DNA from: an uncultured Dysosmobacter sp.
GTDB taxonomy: Bacteria; Bacillota; Clostridia; Oscillospirales; Oscillospiraceae
Length of the DNA: 55,823 nt
Direction: 5' to 3'
Assembly: GCF_947631635.1 (NCBI RefSeq)
Contig: NZ_CANRMB010000021.1
Coordinates: forward strand, 1 to 55,823
This document shows, piece after piece, positions 36,451 through 45,042 of the stretch. The position numbers and the translations under genes are program-made. Every line of letters begins with the position of its first letter. The stretch's first letter is position 1. The notes under the pieces were generated by a model, which saw only the letters and a program-made list of their open reading frames with translations, was not told the DNA's origin and did not search any database.

Positions 36451-37601
36451 GGGCGCAGCTCCTTTCCAAAAATATCCGTCATAAATTCCTCCACAATTTC
36501 AGCGGCCCGCTTCTGCATATCGCCTGTGGTGTGAGTGTAGGTATCCAGAGTAAATCCAGCCCGTGTGTGACCCAGGATACCTGAGAGGGTCTTGGCATCC
36601 ACACCGGAGGACAGGGCGTGGGTGGCGAAGGTGTGCCTGAGCGCGTGGAACGGAATAGAGGGTAGCCCGGCTTTTCGCAGCAGCGTTTTGAGGCGACTAT
36701 ATGCGGAGCCGGGGCTTGTAGGCTCTTCCGGTTTCAACGGATCGGGGAATATCCAATCGGACGGAGCAGACTGTCTGCGGTCCCGAAGGAGCTCCACTGT
36801 ACTGGAGGGCAGGGTAATCGTTCGAGAGCCAGCACTCGTTTTGGTATCCCATGTGGTACGCTTGCCGCCTTTTTCAACGTGGACAGTGCGGCGGACATTC
36901 AGCGTTCCATTGACCTCGTCGAAGTCCTCCCACTTGAGTCCGCAGATCTCGCCCCGGCGCATACCTGTTGTTAGCTCGGTGTAGAAGAAATCGTGCCAGA
37001 TTTCATCCTCTGTGATGATCTTCATAAACACATCCAACTGTTCATCCGTCAGGACCTGCTTGTCTCTGTAGCGAAACTTGGGTGGCTCCAATTCCTCTAT
37101 GGGGTTCTTGGCAATGAGGTTGGCCTGCCGCGCCGCTTTCAACGCCCCGTGGAACACAGCGTGGATGCCGCGTATGGTTCCGCTGGAGAGACCACCTTGT
37201 CCATCCTGACGGCCCTCCTTCGCCAGAGTTTCATACAGCCGCTGGATATCTTTCGCCGTCAGCTGGGAGAGCTTTCTATTGCCCAGATATGGTTTGAGGT
37301 GGTTTTCCACTGTGCCGCGATACCGGGTGAAGGTGGTAGGACGAACCGTTCCCTCCACACTGACCAGCCATTGATCCAGCCACTCTGAGAGCGTCATGCG
37401 ACTTTGTTCCGTCAGGTCTACGCCCTGGTAGGTGTCGATGCGCTGTCGGAGCTTCGCAGACAGTTCTTTTTGTGTGGGCGCGTAGACGTAGCGGAAGATG
37501 GAGTCGCCGTTTGCCTTGTGACCCACTACGATGCGGCCCTCCCAGCGGCCATCATCACGCCGGCGTACCATGCCGTCACCGGACGGCCTTCGCTTCGCCA
37601 T
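36408..37601 (-). CDS. Tyrosine recombinase (integrase), intact
   Basis: A 397-residue integrase of the common Tn916/phage type. The arm-binding domain starts MAKRRPSGDGMVRRRDDGRWEG; the core-binding domain spans about 65-165; the catalytic pentad is visible as TTGMRRGE (Arg), FHALRHTFAT (H-x-x-R), LGHTRAG (His) and LDTYTHTT (Tyr). It starts one base into the stop of the DUF6809-type gene, and its end overlaps the second recombinase by 43 nt. The three genes of this unit are thus translated as a chain. Confidence 0.95.
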   Translation of the reverse strand: MAKRRPSGDGMVRRRDDGRWEGRIVVGHKANGDSIFRYVYAPTQKELSAKLRQRIDTYQGVDLTEQSRMTLSEWLDQWLVSVEGTVRPTTFTRYRGTVENHLKPYLGNRKLSQLTAKDIQRLYETLAKEGRQDGQGGLSSGTIRGIHAVFHGALKAARQANLIAKNPIEELEPPKFRYRDKQVLTDEQLDVFMKIITEDEIWHDFFYTELTTGMRRGEICGLKWEDFDEVNGTLNVRRTVHVEKGGKRTTWDTKTSAGSRTITLPSSTVELLRDRRQSAPSDWIFPDPLKPEEPTSPGSAYSRLKTLLRKAGLPSIPFHALRHTFATHALSSGVDAKTLSGILGHTRAGFTLDTYTHTTGDMQKRAAEIVEEFMTDIFGKELRPWEENAKTARAPSD

Positions 37602-37900
37602 CAGTGCCCGCCTCCGTTCGCCAGATCTCCGTCGTCCTCATCCATACACTCCGCCATCAGACGAACGCCGAGGCGGAATCCCAAGATGAAATTTTCCATG
37701 ATCGTGATGCGGTCAATCTCCTGCTGTGCGTTAATCAGTACGTTCAGCAGCTTCTGCTCCTCTTCATTGAGCCGTTCTGTCAACTGGCTCTCGCAGTCAG
37801 ACGCCCGCTTTGCCAAACGCCGGAGCTCCGAGCTTGCGGCCATCCGCTTTTCATAGGGCGCGATATTACCGAAGTACAGGTCTTCCAAAATTTTTCGCAT
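37601..37900 (-). CDS. Small DUF6809-type protein (copy 2)
   Basis: About 99 residues starting MRKILEDLYFGNIAPYEKRM, with AAAGGAGG upstream of ATG 37900. It is a close paralogue of the protein at 34405-34704. Predicted helical, acidic near the C-terminus (AECMDEDDGDL). Both copies precede a recombinase and overlap it by one base. Longer reading to 37987 runs into the conserved upstream segment and lacks a ribosome site. Function unknown; possibilities are a directionality or arm-site helper. Confidence 0.8.
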   Translation of the reverse strand: MRKILEDLYFGNIAPYEKRMAASSELRRLAKRASDCESQLTERLNEEEQKLLNVLINAQQEIDRITIMENFILGFRLGVRLMAECMDEDDGDLANGGGH

Positions 37901-38043
37901 CGTACTGCCCTCCTTTCCAACCACACAACATACCAGCAGTGCTGGCGAATAGCCAGAGGTCAGGGGCAGAGTTATCAGAACAGACATATTTTTGCCAGCT
38001 CCTTATTCTTTGTTTAGGTCTCTCAATATTTGAGTGGTTGGAA

Positions 38044-38451
38044 TCAGTCCACACCGTTTTGATAGTGGACCGCATCATCCAGCGTGACGCTGCCGTTGGT
38101 CTTTTTCACGTTCTGGACACAGCGGCCACGGAGTGCGTGGAGCTGCTCATCCGGGATCTCCATTCCTGCCGCCAGCACATTCATCACCATGTCCTGCTCC
38201 ACCGCCAGTTTGAACAGCAGACGGCAGATCCGGTTTTCCGTATCCTGTACCGTACCGCGCAGAGCGGACAGGTACATAGGCGGGAGTATGGTGGTGCAGT
38301 CGCTGGCCGTCAGGTAGTCGCAGTAGAACAGGAGCGCGCTTTCTACAAACTCATTTTGACTCCGGCAATTCGCCAACGGCATCGCCGCTTTGACCTTCCG
38401 GTCTGTATCGGGGGCGATCCGCATCTGAAATCTCACTTTTTCTTCTGCCAT
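38044..38451 (-). CDS. Ribbon-helix-helix-like protein
   Basis: About 135 residues from ATG 38451 (MAEEKVRFQMRIAPDTDRKVKAA), with GGAGG 8 nt upstream. The first about 45 residues have the strand-helix-helix pattern of Arc/CopG-type regulators (RFQMRIAPDTDRKVKAAM, then SQNEFVESALLFY), followed by a helical C-terminal part with no recognised motif. A DNA-binding regulator of the recombinase module is the likely role. It lies about 140 nt upstream of the DUF6809-type gene on the same strand. Confidence 0.7.
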   Translation of the reverse strand: MAEEKVRFQMRIAPDTDRKVKAAMPLANCRSQNEFVESALLFYCDYLTASDCTTILPPMYLSALRGTVQDTENRICRLLFKLAVEQDMVMNVLAAGMEIPDEQLHALRGRCVQNVKKTNGSVTLDDAVHYQNGVD

Positions 38452-38649
38452 GATGTTATCCTCCAAAATCGTATAAATCGGGGTTTTTGCCACCTGTAAT
38501 GTCGGGAAAACCCTTGCGGCGCTAAGGTTTCCCCCTTAGCCAATGCCAAATCCAATGCCACACGGGAAAAATTGATGCCATTCTACGTTTTGCACAACCT
38601 CCTTCAAAATGTACTGCAATCGGCTTTAAACCTTGGATTATTCCGTTTC

Positions 38650-38670
38650 CCGGCCCGCACTGCGGGCCGG
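38650..38670. other. GC hairpin in the gap between the RHH and HTH genes
   Basis: CCGGCCCGC (38650-38658), loop ACT, GCGGGCCGG (38662-38670). The 327-nt gap 38452-38778 otherwise shows nothing gene-like. There is no T-run, so this may be an RNA-stability or binding element. Confidence 0.4.
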
Positions 38671-38778
38671 TGTAACCCGGCGTGGTGCCCTCAAGGCGTC
38701 ACGCCTTTATCCTGCTGTTTGGCATATTGCCGAAACCGTCCATGCCGCACAGCGGCCACACAGACCCGACACACTGCT

Positions 38779-39501
38779 TCACGTTGTCGGTGGTGTCCGT
38801 GGCCGTCCTGCTGTCGAGAGCGGCTCCTGTGGCGCACACAGCCGCGACAGCCGTGCCTGCACTCTCTGCCGCTCAACTTCGGCGTCCAGCCGATGGAGCT
38901 GCTGCTCGTTGTAGTGATCGACTGCTTCCCGGATGGGACGGATGGTGTAGACGTTGTTGCCGTTTCGCTTCATTCCTACCTCGTTGAACCAGCAGCTTCC
39001 CTCCATGGTGATGAGAGTTCTCTCTGCAAGAACGCCCACCGACTTCACCACCGTGTTTAGAGATAGACCAGTTGCCCTGGCGATAGTGCGGTAGCTGGGA
39101 TGACACTGGTGGGTGCGGCGGTCCTCGCAGTAGAGGAGGTAGGCGTAGACCAAGAAGGCAGTGGACGGCAGGGCCAGCAGGAAGACCTCGTTAGGAAGAG
39201 AGAAAAATTTTCCGGTCTCACGCTTGGATGAGAGGGTACCGTTTTCAGTAATGAGGCCCTTGCTTACCAGAGTGGCAAGGTGCTTCTCCGCCGTGGCGGC
39301 GGTCAACCGGAGACTGTCCGCCACCGCTTGCGCACTGACTTTCTTTTCTTCTCTGCCATGAGTCTGCTGGTAGCAGATGTAGGAGAGGATCACGAACTCT
39401 GTGGGCTGGAGTTTGTACTCCCACACCTCATTCGACACCGGGAACCGATAGCACCTTGGATCACGGCGAGGCCAGCCCAGAGGGACACGGTGTTTTCTCA
39501 T
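38779..39501 (-). CDS. Winged-helix DNA-binding protein (HTH_36 / replication-initiator-like)
   Basis: A 240-residue protein with two helix-turn-helix regions: one in SAQAVADSLRLTAATAEKHLAT and one in PSYRTIARATGLSLNTVVKS, with IATLVSKGLI-type wing residues. The HTH_36 pattern occurs in replication and regulatory proteins of mobile elements. It starts inside the stop of the excisionase-like gene (ATGA overlap), so they are co-translated. No ssDNA origin or Rep catalytic motif is seen, so replication is only a possibility. Confidence 0.75.
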   Translation of the reverse strand: MRKHRVPLGWPRRDPRCYRFPVSNEVWEYKLQPTEFVILSYICYQQTHGREEKKVSAQAVADSLRLTAATAEKHLATLVSKGLITENGTLSSKRETGKFFSLPNEVFLLALPSTAFLVYAYLLYCEDRRTHQCHPSYRTIARATGLSLNTVVKSVGVLAERTLITMEGSCWFNEVGMKRNGNNVYTIRPIREAVDHYNEQQLHRLDAEVERQRVQARLSRLCAPQEPLSTAGRPRTPPTT

Positions 39502-39713
39502 GTTCCATCACCTCCCGCTGTGTGTTCTTCCACCCACTGGACGAATTTCTTCTTGGGCACCACCATGCGGCTACCCACCTTCAGCACCGGGAAGCCCGGT
39601 TCATGCATCAGCTCATAACCGCTGCTTGGCGACACCCCGAGCAGCTTCGCTACCAATTCAGCGTTGAGGAACAGGGGCAGGTCGTCATAGGACTTGTACT
39701 GCGATTGCTTCAT
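39498..39713 (-). CDS. Excisionase-like helix-turn-helix protein
   Basis: About 71 residues from ATG 39713 (MKQSQYKSYDD), preceded by AGGAGG. The LFLNAELVAKLLGVSPSSGYELMHEPGFPVLKVGSRMVVP part is the standard excisionase/AlpA-type MerR-like domain: a helix pair, then a wing, then VPKKKFVQWVEEH. Such proteins steer integrases toward excision. It is the promoter-proximal gene of the leftward module and overlaps the next gene by 4 nt. A divergent promoter region separates it from the DUF6076-type gene. Confidence 0.85.
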   Translation of the reverse strand: MKQSQYKSYDDLPLFLNAELVAKLLGVSPSSGYELMHEPGFPVLKVGSRMVVPKKKFVQWVEEHTAGGDGT

Positions 39714-39825
39714 ATTGTACCTCCTGAAATTATTTTTCGGTTCTACCATCCCCGATGGTTTTATGATAGAATAATTTTGCGGAAGATTACATCAGGAAGT
39801 GATCTTTGCGGAGGAGGTGACGGAC

Positions 39826-41055
39826 ATGACAACTATCGGTGCGGGGCTTCTTTTGGAAGAGGAGGACAATGGTTGTTTTTCTGTCATCCTTCACTATGCG
39901 GACGGAACCGAGGAACACTTGCCCGCAGCCACGCCTGCAGAGGCTCTGATCACCGCTGTCGAGACCGACTACTCGGACTACCGCCGGGAGATCAAACGGC
40001 TGTGGACGGAATACCCACTCTTTGAGGAGCATCTGGACATCCCAACCGCCGATTTAGAGGACTTTGTTGCGGAGGCCCTGTTGTTGCCATCCTTGCTCCA
40101 CGTTAAAGACCCAGTGGGCTTCTTCGTGTTAGGCGAGTTCCTACACCAGAGCTTGCAGATGGAGGATGACGGGAGCGCGTCTTTTCTTCTGAAGGCAGGA
40201 CAGCAGATTCTTCGTATTTTAGAGGAGCCAATTCGGACGCAGATCTATCTGCGAAATATCTTTGAGATGACCTTCGACGGCATGGAGCGGACCAGCCAGC
40301 GGGAGCGGTTTGAGAAACTGCGCTCTGTCTATCCCGATGTGGCTCGGCTCTGCGACCCGGCATTGTTGGACGGCGTCCCAGAGAGCGGGCGCGTCTTCTC
40401 CGCACACAACCTTCTCGGCCTGTACCTTCTGGAGTTGGCGCTTTACTTCCACCAGGATAAACAGCGCATCACCCGGTGCGAATACTGCTGGGGCTACTTC
40501 ATCCCAAAGACGAAAAAGGCCACCCGCTACTGCGACCGAGTCATAGACGGCTTCCCCTGCAAGCAGAGGGGCTCCCGGTTCCAGCGCAACGAGGGCAGAG
40601 AAAAAGACGAGGCGCTCCTCGTCTGTAAACAGCTTCGTGACCGTATGTACGCCCGTTTCCTGCGTTATAAGGATGCCCTCCCAGAAGAGCATTCACGGCT
40701 GGTCCCCATGGACTATTCGCAATACGATTCCTGGAGCGAGAATGCCCGGTTAGCTCGGATGGAGTATCTGCGCGACGAACTCACCGCTGAGGAATTTTTG
40801 CGAAAAATCGACACTACCCATGAGTTAAAGAGCTACGAGACAGGCAAAGCAGAGCTGGCGGAAGAGACCGTCTGGCAGAGGCGGGTGGCTTCTGATTTGA
40901 CCTTTGACCCGGAGAGCTGCTATCCAAAAGAAACGATGTGTCTTGATCTATCCCCTCGGGCAAAGGGCACATGGGAGCTTGTGACGAGAGACGGCCTCCG
41001 CCGGCACGACCAGAGGGGCCACCAGAGTTTGCGGGAGAAATATGGAAAGGCATAA
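39826..41055 (+). CDS. DUF6076-type protein with a zinc-ribbon-like Cys cluster
   Basis: About 409 residues from ATG 39826 (MTTIGAGLLLE), with AGGAGGTG 6 nt upstream. Mostly helical and acidic, with no membrane segment. Near residue 215 a Cys cluster (RCEYCWGYFIPK, then RYCDR and PCKQRG) looks like a treble-clef or CGNR-type zinc site. A repeated Glu/Arg-rich helical part follows. DUF6076 proteins appear in Firmicute mobile elements, usually next to small HTH proteins. Function unknown. It is divergent from the excisionase-like gene and followed by a hairpin terminator. Confidence 0.75.
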   Translation: MTTIGAGLLLEEEDNGCFSVILHYADGTEEHLPAATPAEALITAVETDYSDYRREIKRLWTEYPLFEEHLDIPTADLEDFVAEALLLPSLLHVKDPVGFFVLGEFLHQSLQMEDDGSASFLLKAGQQILRILEEPIRTQIYLRNIFEMTFDGMERTSQRERFEKLRSVYPDVARLCDPALLDGVPESGRVFSAHNLLGLYLLELALYFHQDKQRITRCEYCWGYFIPKTKKATRYCDRVIDGFPCKQRGSRFQRNEGREKDEALLVCKQLRDRMYARFLRYKDALPEEHSRLVPMDYSQYDSWSENARLARMEYLRDELTAEEFLRKIDTTHELKSYETGKAELAEETVWQRRVASDLTFDPESCYPKETMCLDLSPRAKGTWELVTRDGLRRHDQRGHQSLREKYGKA

Positions 41056-41058
41056 AAT

Positions 41059-41098
41059 AAGACCAAGGGCAGTTCAGCTGAATTGCTCTTGGTCTTAT
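41059..41098 (+). terminator. Terminator after the DUF6076-type gene
   Basis: An interrupted stem with arms AAGACCAAG...CTTGGTCTT around TTCAGCTGAA, followed by ATCTTTG. Confidence 0.7.
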
Positions 41099-41162
41099 CT
41101 TTGCCATGGCGTAGCAGACTTTTGATTGGCGGGCCGCTTTACCGCCAGCGGAAAAGCTCTTT

Positions 41163-41351
41163 TCACTCCGCACGCCTTGCTGTACGCATCCTCTGCTCCC
41201 GGAGCCCTGTCGCTTCCTTTATGAGCGCGTAGGCAGATGAAACTGCGGGAACACCAAGCAGCATACCAAACGGCACAGCGTATCCGGGAGATATCGGGCG
41301 GCAAAATGCGGTAATATATCTTTTTCGGATACCTTGCTGTAGTAGGGGCAT
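41163..41351 (-). pseudogene. Possible remnant of an AI-2E-family transporter
   Basis: The minus-strand frame reads AVPFGMLLGVPAVSSAYALIKE, which resembles the C-terminal signature of AI-2E transporters (GMLxGVPxFAVIY). It lacks a start, the seven other helices and a ribosome site. An intact AI-2E gene lies at 47229-48389. The rest of the roughly 400-nt gap 41099-41503 shows no gene I can support. The assignment rests on one short motif. Confidence 0.35.
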
Positions 41352-41503
41352 GATCCAGTTTCAAGTCACGGGCCTGAATAGGAATGAGGCGACCGGCGTT
41401 CCCCAAGACGGTCTCTGTGGGCACAAGCACATCCGCTTTCCATTGCAAGCTCCCTCAATGGGGATGCCGGGATTCCGACATCCCCGTTTATATGGCAAAT
41501 AGG

Positions 41504-44122
41504 TTATGTGTGTTGGTGTTTGATCAGACCGCACACCTTGGAGAGCTCCATCACAAGAATGGGGACGAAGATCAGGGCCGCGCCGATCCCATACAGCTTG
41601 ACCGGCAGTGCAATCAAACCAAAGGGAATGGAGAGCGGAGTGAACAGCACCAGCAGGACCAGCGCCACGGAGACAAGAGCCGCTCCGTTCAGACTGCGGT
41701 TCCCAAAGGGCCCGATCTGAAAGATGGAATGGTCAGACCGCATATTGAACGCCTGCACGACTTGGGACAGGGCAAGCACCATAAACGCCAGCGTCTGCCC
41801 TCCGGCCAAAAGCCCGGTCTCCGCCTCGCCAATATAAAACGCGGCAAGAGCCAACGCGCCAAACATGAAGCCCTGTAAAACGATACGGACGCCGAACCCG
41901 TGGGCGAACAGGCCCTCCTTCTTCGGCTTCGGTTTCCGCTCCATGATGTCGTTCTCCACCGGCTCCATACCCAGAGCGATGGCGGGCAGGCTGTCGGTGA
42001 CCAGATTGATCCACAATAGCTGCATAGACAGCAGCGGCGTTTTGTGCCACATCAGCATGGAGAGGAACACGACAATCACCTCTCCGATGTTAGTACCCAA
42101 CAGGAAGCCCACCACCTTTTTGATGTTGGCATAGATGCCCCGACCTTCCCGAACAGCGTCCACGATGGTGGCGAAGTTGTCATCCGTCAGGGTCATGTCG
42201 GCGGCGCCTTTGGCCACGTCGGTGCCGGTAATGCCCATGGCGCAGCCGATATCCGCCGCCTTGAGGGCTGGGGCGTCGTTCACGCCGTCGCCGGTCATGG
42301 ACACCACCTGCCCCTTGCGCTGCCACGCCCTGACAATGCGGATCTTATTTTCGGGGGAGACGCGGGCATAGACGGAGATCTGCTCCACTTGGGCGTCCAG
42401 CTCGGTGTCCTTCATGGCGTCCAGCTCCGCGCCGGTGATGGCCTTGTCTCCCGGCTGGAGGATATCCAGTTCTTTCGCGATGGCGGAGGCGGTAACCACA
42501 TGGTCGCCGGTGATCATTACCGGCTTGATCCCTGCCCTGCGGCAGACGGCGACGGCCTCCTTGGCCTCCGGGCGGGGCGGGTCGATCATACCCACCAGTC
42601 CCAGGAAGGTCAGACCGTTTTCCAACTCCTCCGAGGTCAGCACATCGGGGACCCGGTCGATCTCCTTGCAGGCCACCGCCAGTACCCGCAGGGCCTCCCG
42701 GCTCATGGCCTCGTTGATCTGCCTTGCCGTTTCCAAATCGCCAGCGATGCAGCGGGAAACCATCACGTCAAGAGCGCCTTTTACAATGACGATTTTCTTT
42801 CCGTCAATGCGGTTGATCGTGGTCATTAGCTTCCGGTCGGAGTCAAAGGGCAGCTCCCCCAGCCGGGGGAACAGCTCGTTCAAGGAGTCCTTGGGCATTC
42901 CGTTCTTGTGGGCCGCCAGGACGATGGCGGTCTCTGTGGGATCTCCGATATGCCGCTCCTCCCCGCCGTCAAATACAACACTGCCGTCACAGCAAAGGGC
43001 GGCGTATTGCAGTAATTGCTTGACCTCGGAAGAATTATTCGAGCCGATGTCCTCCAGCATAAACGCGCCGTCCCGATACGCTTTTACCAGCGTCATGCGG
43101 TTCTGTGTCAGGGTGCCGGTCTTATCCGAGCAGATGACAGAGGCGCTGCCCAGGGTTTCTACTGCAGGCAGGCTGCGGATGATGGCGTTTTTCTTGACCA
43201 TGCGCTGGACACCGATGGACAGCACGATGGTCACAATGGCGGGCAGGCCCTCCGGAATGGCGGACACGGCCAGGGAGACCGCCGTCATAAAAATTTCCAG
43301 CGCCGGCATCTCATTGGCGAGGCCCACCACGAAGATAATGGCGCAGGCTGCCAGCGCCAGGACGCCCAAGTACTTGCCGAGCTGGGCCAGCTTTTTCTGC
43401 AAGGGGGTCTGGGTCTCGACCTCGCTGTCCAGCAGATTGGCGATCTTGCCCATCTCGGTATCCATTCCCGTGGCGGTCACCATGGCGGTGGCCGTGCCGT
43501 AGGTAATGGCACAGCCGGAGAACACCATGTTGCTCCGGTCCCCCAGGGGTGCGTCCTCGGCCACTGCCGCCTGGGCATCCTTTTCCGAGGGGACCGATTC
43601 GCCGGTAAGCGCCGACTCCTCGCTTTTCAGACTGACGCTGCGCAAAAGGCGGGCGTCGGCAGGGACGAAATCACCGGCCTCCAGGCGGATCACGTCGCCA
43701 GGGACCAGCCCCGCCGCATCAATGACGCACTCCTGCCCATCCCGGATCACGCGGGCGTGGGGAGCGGAGAGCGTCTTCAAGGCTTCCAGGGCCTTTTCCG
43801 CCTTGCTCTCCTGCATGACGCCCATGACGGCGTTGAGGATGACGATCAGCAGAATCAGTACCGGCTCAAAGAATTCCGCAGGGTCTTTCTCAATGCAGGC
43901 GATCACGAAAGAGACCACCGCGGCCGCAAGCAGGATCAGAATCATGGCGTCCTTGAACTGCTCGGCAAATCGCTGCAAATTGGTCTTCCGTTTCTTTTCC
44001 CGCAGTCTGTTTTCGCCGTACCGGCGCAGTTTCTCCTGCACCTGACTTTCCCGCAAGCCGTTTGCGGCATTGGAGCCAAGTTCTTCTATCAGGCTCAGAA
44101 TGTCACGGTTGTAAGCGTTCAT
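41504..44122 (-). CDS. P-type cation ATPase, Ca2+/PMR1-type
   Basis: An 872-residue P2-type ATPase from ATG 44122 (MNAYNRDIL), with AGGAGG 7 nt upstream. Residues about 1-60 form the N-terminal cation-ATPase domain, and about ten membrane helices follow. The phosphorylation motif DKTGTLT has Asp333, TGES (about 173-176) the actuator loop, and the AIPEGLPA in helix 4 (about 288-295) is the Ca2+/Mn2+-type ion site of SERCA and PMR1. TGDGVNDAPALKAADIG is the hinge motif. It exports or sequesters Ca2+ or Mn2+. A Mn-responsive riboswitch and mntP lie just across the divergent gap, which favours a metal-homeostasis role. The gene has an operator-like inverted repeat about 115 nt upstream. Confidence 0.94.
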   Translation of the reverse strand: MNAYNRDILSLIEELGSNAANGLRESQVQEKLRRYGENRLREKKRKTNLQRFAEQFKDAMILILLAAAVVSFVIACIEKDPAEFFEPVLILLIVILNAVMGVMQESKAEKALEALKTLSAPHARVIRDGQECVIDAAGLVPGDVIRLEAGDFVPADARLLRSVSLKSEESALTGESVPSEKDAQAAVAEDAPLGDRSNMVFSGCAITYGTATAMVTATGMDTEMGKIANLLDSEVETQTPLQKKLAQLGKYLGVLALAACAIIFVVGLANEMPALEIFMTAVSLAVSAIPEGLPAIVTIVLSIGVQRMVKKNAIIRSLPAVETLGSASVICSDKTGTLTQNRMTLVKAYRDGAFMLEDIGSNNSSEVKQLLQYAALCCDGSVVFDGGEERHIGDPTETAIVLAAHKNGMPKDSLNELFPRLGELPFDSDRKLMTTINRIDGKKIVIVKGALDVMVSRCIAGDLETARQINEAMSREALRVLAVACKEIDRVPDVLTSEELENGLTFLGLVGMIDPPRPEAKEAVAVCRRAGIKPVMITGDHVVTASAIAKELDILQPGDKAITGAELDAMKDTELDAQVEQISVYARVSPENKIRIVRAWQRKGQVVSMTGDGVNDAPALKAADIGCAMGITGTDVAKGAADMTLTDDNFATIVDAVREGRGIYANIKKVVGFLLGTNIGEVIVVFLSMLMWHKTPLLSMQLLWINLVTDSLPAIALGMEPVENDIMERKPKPKKEGLFAHGFGVRIVLQGFMFGALALAAFYIGEAETGLLAGGQTLAFMVLALSQVVQAFNMRSDHSIFQIGPFGNRSLNGAALVSVALVLLVLFTPLSIPFGLIALPVKLYGIGAALIFVPILVMELSKVCGLIKHQHT

Positions 44123-44227
44123 TGTTCGTCCTCCTGATATCATTTGCATAGCATTATAACAAGGCCCTGACAAAATATCATGGGGCAAAAAACTCTCCGC
44201 GTCCTATTTTTTACCGAAAAGCAGAAA

Positions 44228-44263
44228 TTGTTACATTTTGGGACACTTCGCCTTTTTTGTCCA
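44228..44263. promoter_or_regulatory. Operator-like motif upstream of the P-ATPase and mntP
   Basis: TTGTTACATTTTGGGACA (44228-44245), then 12 nt, then TGTCCA (44258-44263): an inverted repeat GGGACA-N12-TGTCC. The same 18-nt core with GGGACA-N12-TGTCCC appears on the other strand at 50409-50444. It lies between the divergent P-ATPase and mntP starts. A TetR-family gene is two genes away. Confidence 0.65.
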
Positions 44264-44284
44264 AAAACTTTTTGATGGGCGGCA

Positions 44285-44313
44285 TTGAAAAAAACGAAAT
44301 TTTCTGGTAAACT
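44285..44313 (+). promoter_or_regulatory. Predicted promoter of the mntP riboswitch transcript
   Basis: TTGAAA (44285-44290), exactly 17 bp, TAAACT (44308-44313), immediately before the riboswitch. Confidence 0.6.
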
Positions 44314-44315
44314 GT

Positions 44316-44440
44316 GTCTCAATAAGGGAGTAGTCGGCACAATGTGTGCGGTGATGCCAACAGACTGGAGTTGCTCCTGGTATCATCTGAAATGACGAGA
44401 CTTATCTGCTTGGCGGGTGAGTGTCGTCATTTTCTTTATC
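44316..44440 (+). promoter_or_regulatory. yybP-ykoY (Mn2+) riboswitch upstream of mntP
   Basis: The leader has the family opening AATAAGGGAGTAG near 44322-44335, a closing stem GGCAC...GTGC, and the GATGCCAACAGACTGG segment expected of the manganese-sensing aptamer. It ends with an AAATGACGA...TCGTCATTTT hairpin (about 44389-44433) that can act as a terminator, then the mntP ribosome site. The motif AAGGGAGTAG plus location upstream of mntP make this a confident call; exact 5' and 3' limits are approximate. Confidence 0.85.
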
Positions 44441-44466
44441 CGCCATAAACAATGGAGGATAGAGAC

Positions 44467-45024
44467 ATGGGATTTGCGGAATTATTCGTGGTTGCGGTTG
44501 GCCTTTCAATGGACGCTTTTGCCATTGCGATTTGTAAGGGCCTGTCGGTGGAGAAGGTAGAAAACAAGCATTTGATATCCGCCGGACTGTGGTTTGGCGG
44601 TGGACAGGCGGTCATGCCGCTCATCGGTTATCTGCTGGGCAGCAGTTTCCGAAGCGCCATTGAGAGTTTCGACCACTGGCTGTCTTTCGCGCTGCTGGCC
44701 CTCATTGGCATCAACATGATCCGTGAGGCGCGCGGGGAAATCGAAAAATTGGATGCCTCCTTTTCAGCCAAGGCGATGTTTCCCCTTGCCATCGCAGACA
44801 GCATTGACGCCCTGGCCGTTGGCGTGACCTTCGCGTTTTTGGAGGTGAACATCATTCCGGCGGTACTTCTGATCGGCGTTACCACGTTCCTGTTTTCCGC
44901 CGCCGGTGTGAAAATTGGAAATCGCTTTGGCGCGAAGTATAAGGCAAAAGCGGAACTTGCCGGCGGGATCATTCTGATTTTGATGGGACTTCTGATTGTG
45001 CTGGACCATACCGGCATCCTGTAA
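44467..45024 (+). CDS. mntP: Manganese efflux pump MntP
   Basis: About 185 residues from ATG 44467 ([19 protein letters not shown]), with GGAGG 8 nt upstream. Six transmembrane helices with two repeated halves; the essential acidic residues are in [14 protein letters not shown] and the second repeat [13 protein letters not shown]. It exports Mn2+ and is regulated by the riboswitch just upstream. The stop is 18 nt before the TetR gene, so both may share the transcript. Length is typical. Confidence 0.96.
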   Translation: MGFAELFVVAVGLSMDAFAIAICKGLSVEKVENKHLISAGLWFGGGQAVMPLIGYLLGSSFRSAIESFDHWLSFALLALIGINMIREARGEIEKLDASFSAKAMFPLAIADSIDALAVGVTFAFLEVNIIPAVLLIGVTTFLFSAAGVKIGNRFGAKYKAKAELAGGIILILMGLLIVLDHTGIL

Positions 45025-45042
45025 AGAAAGGGGGGCATCAGC

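Noticed and set aside
33347..37601. Calling the module a RIT (recombinase-in-trio) element
   Set aside because: Only two recombinases are intact, the first one is a duplicate unit with its own small gene, and no terminal inverted repeats were found.
41056..41503. Search for a third tRNA-Arg att copy to close the recombinase module
   Set aside because: I find no match to the 25-nt repeat right of 33227 in this window, so the right border of the module is unknown.
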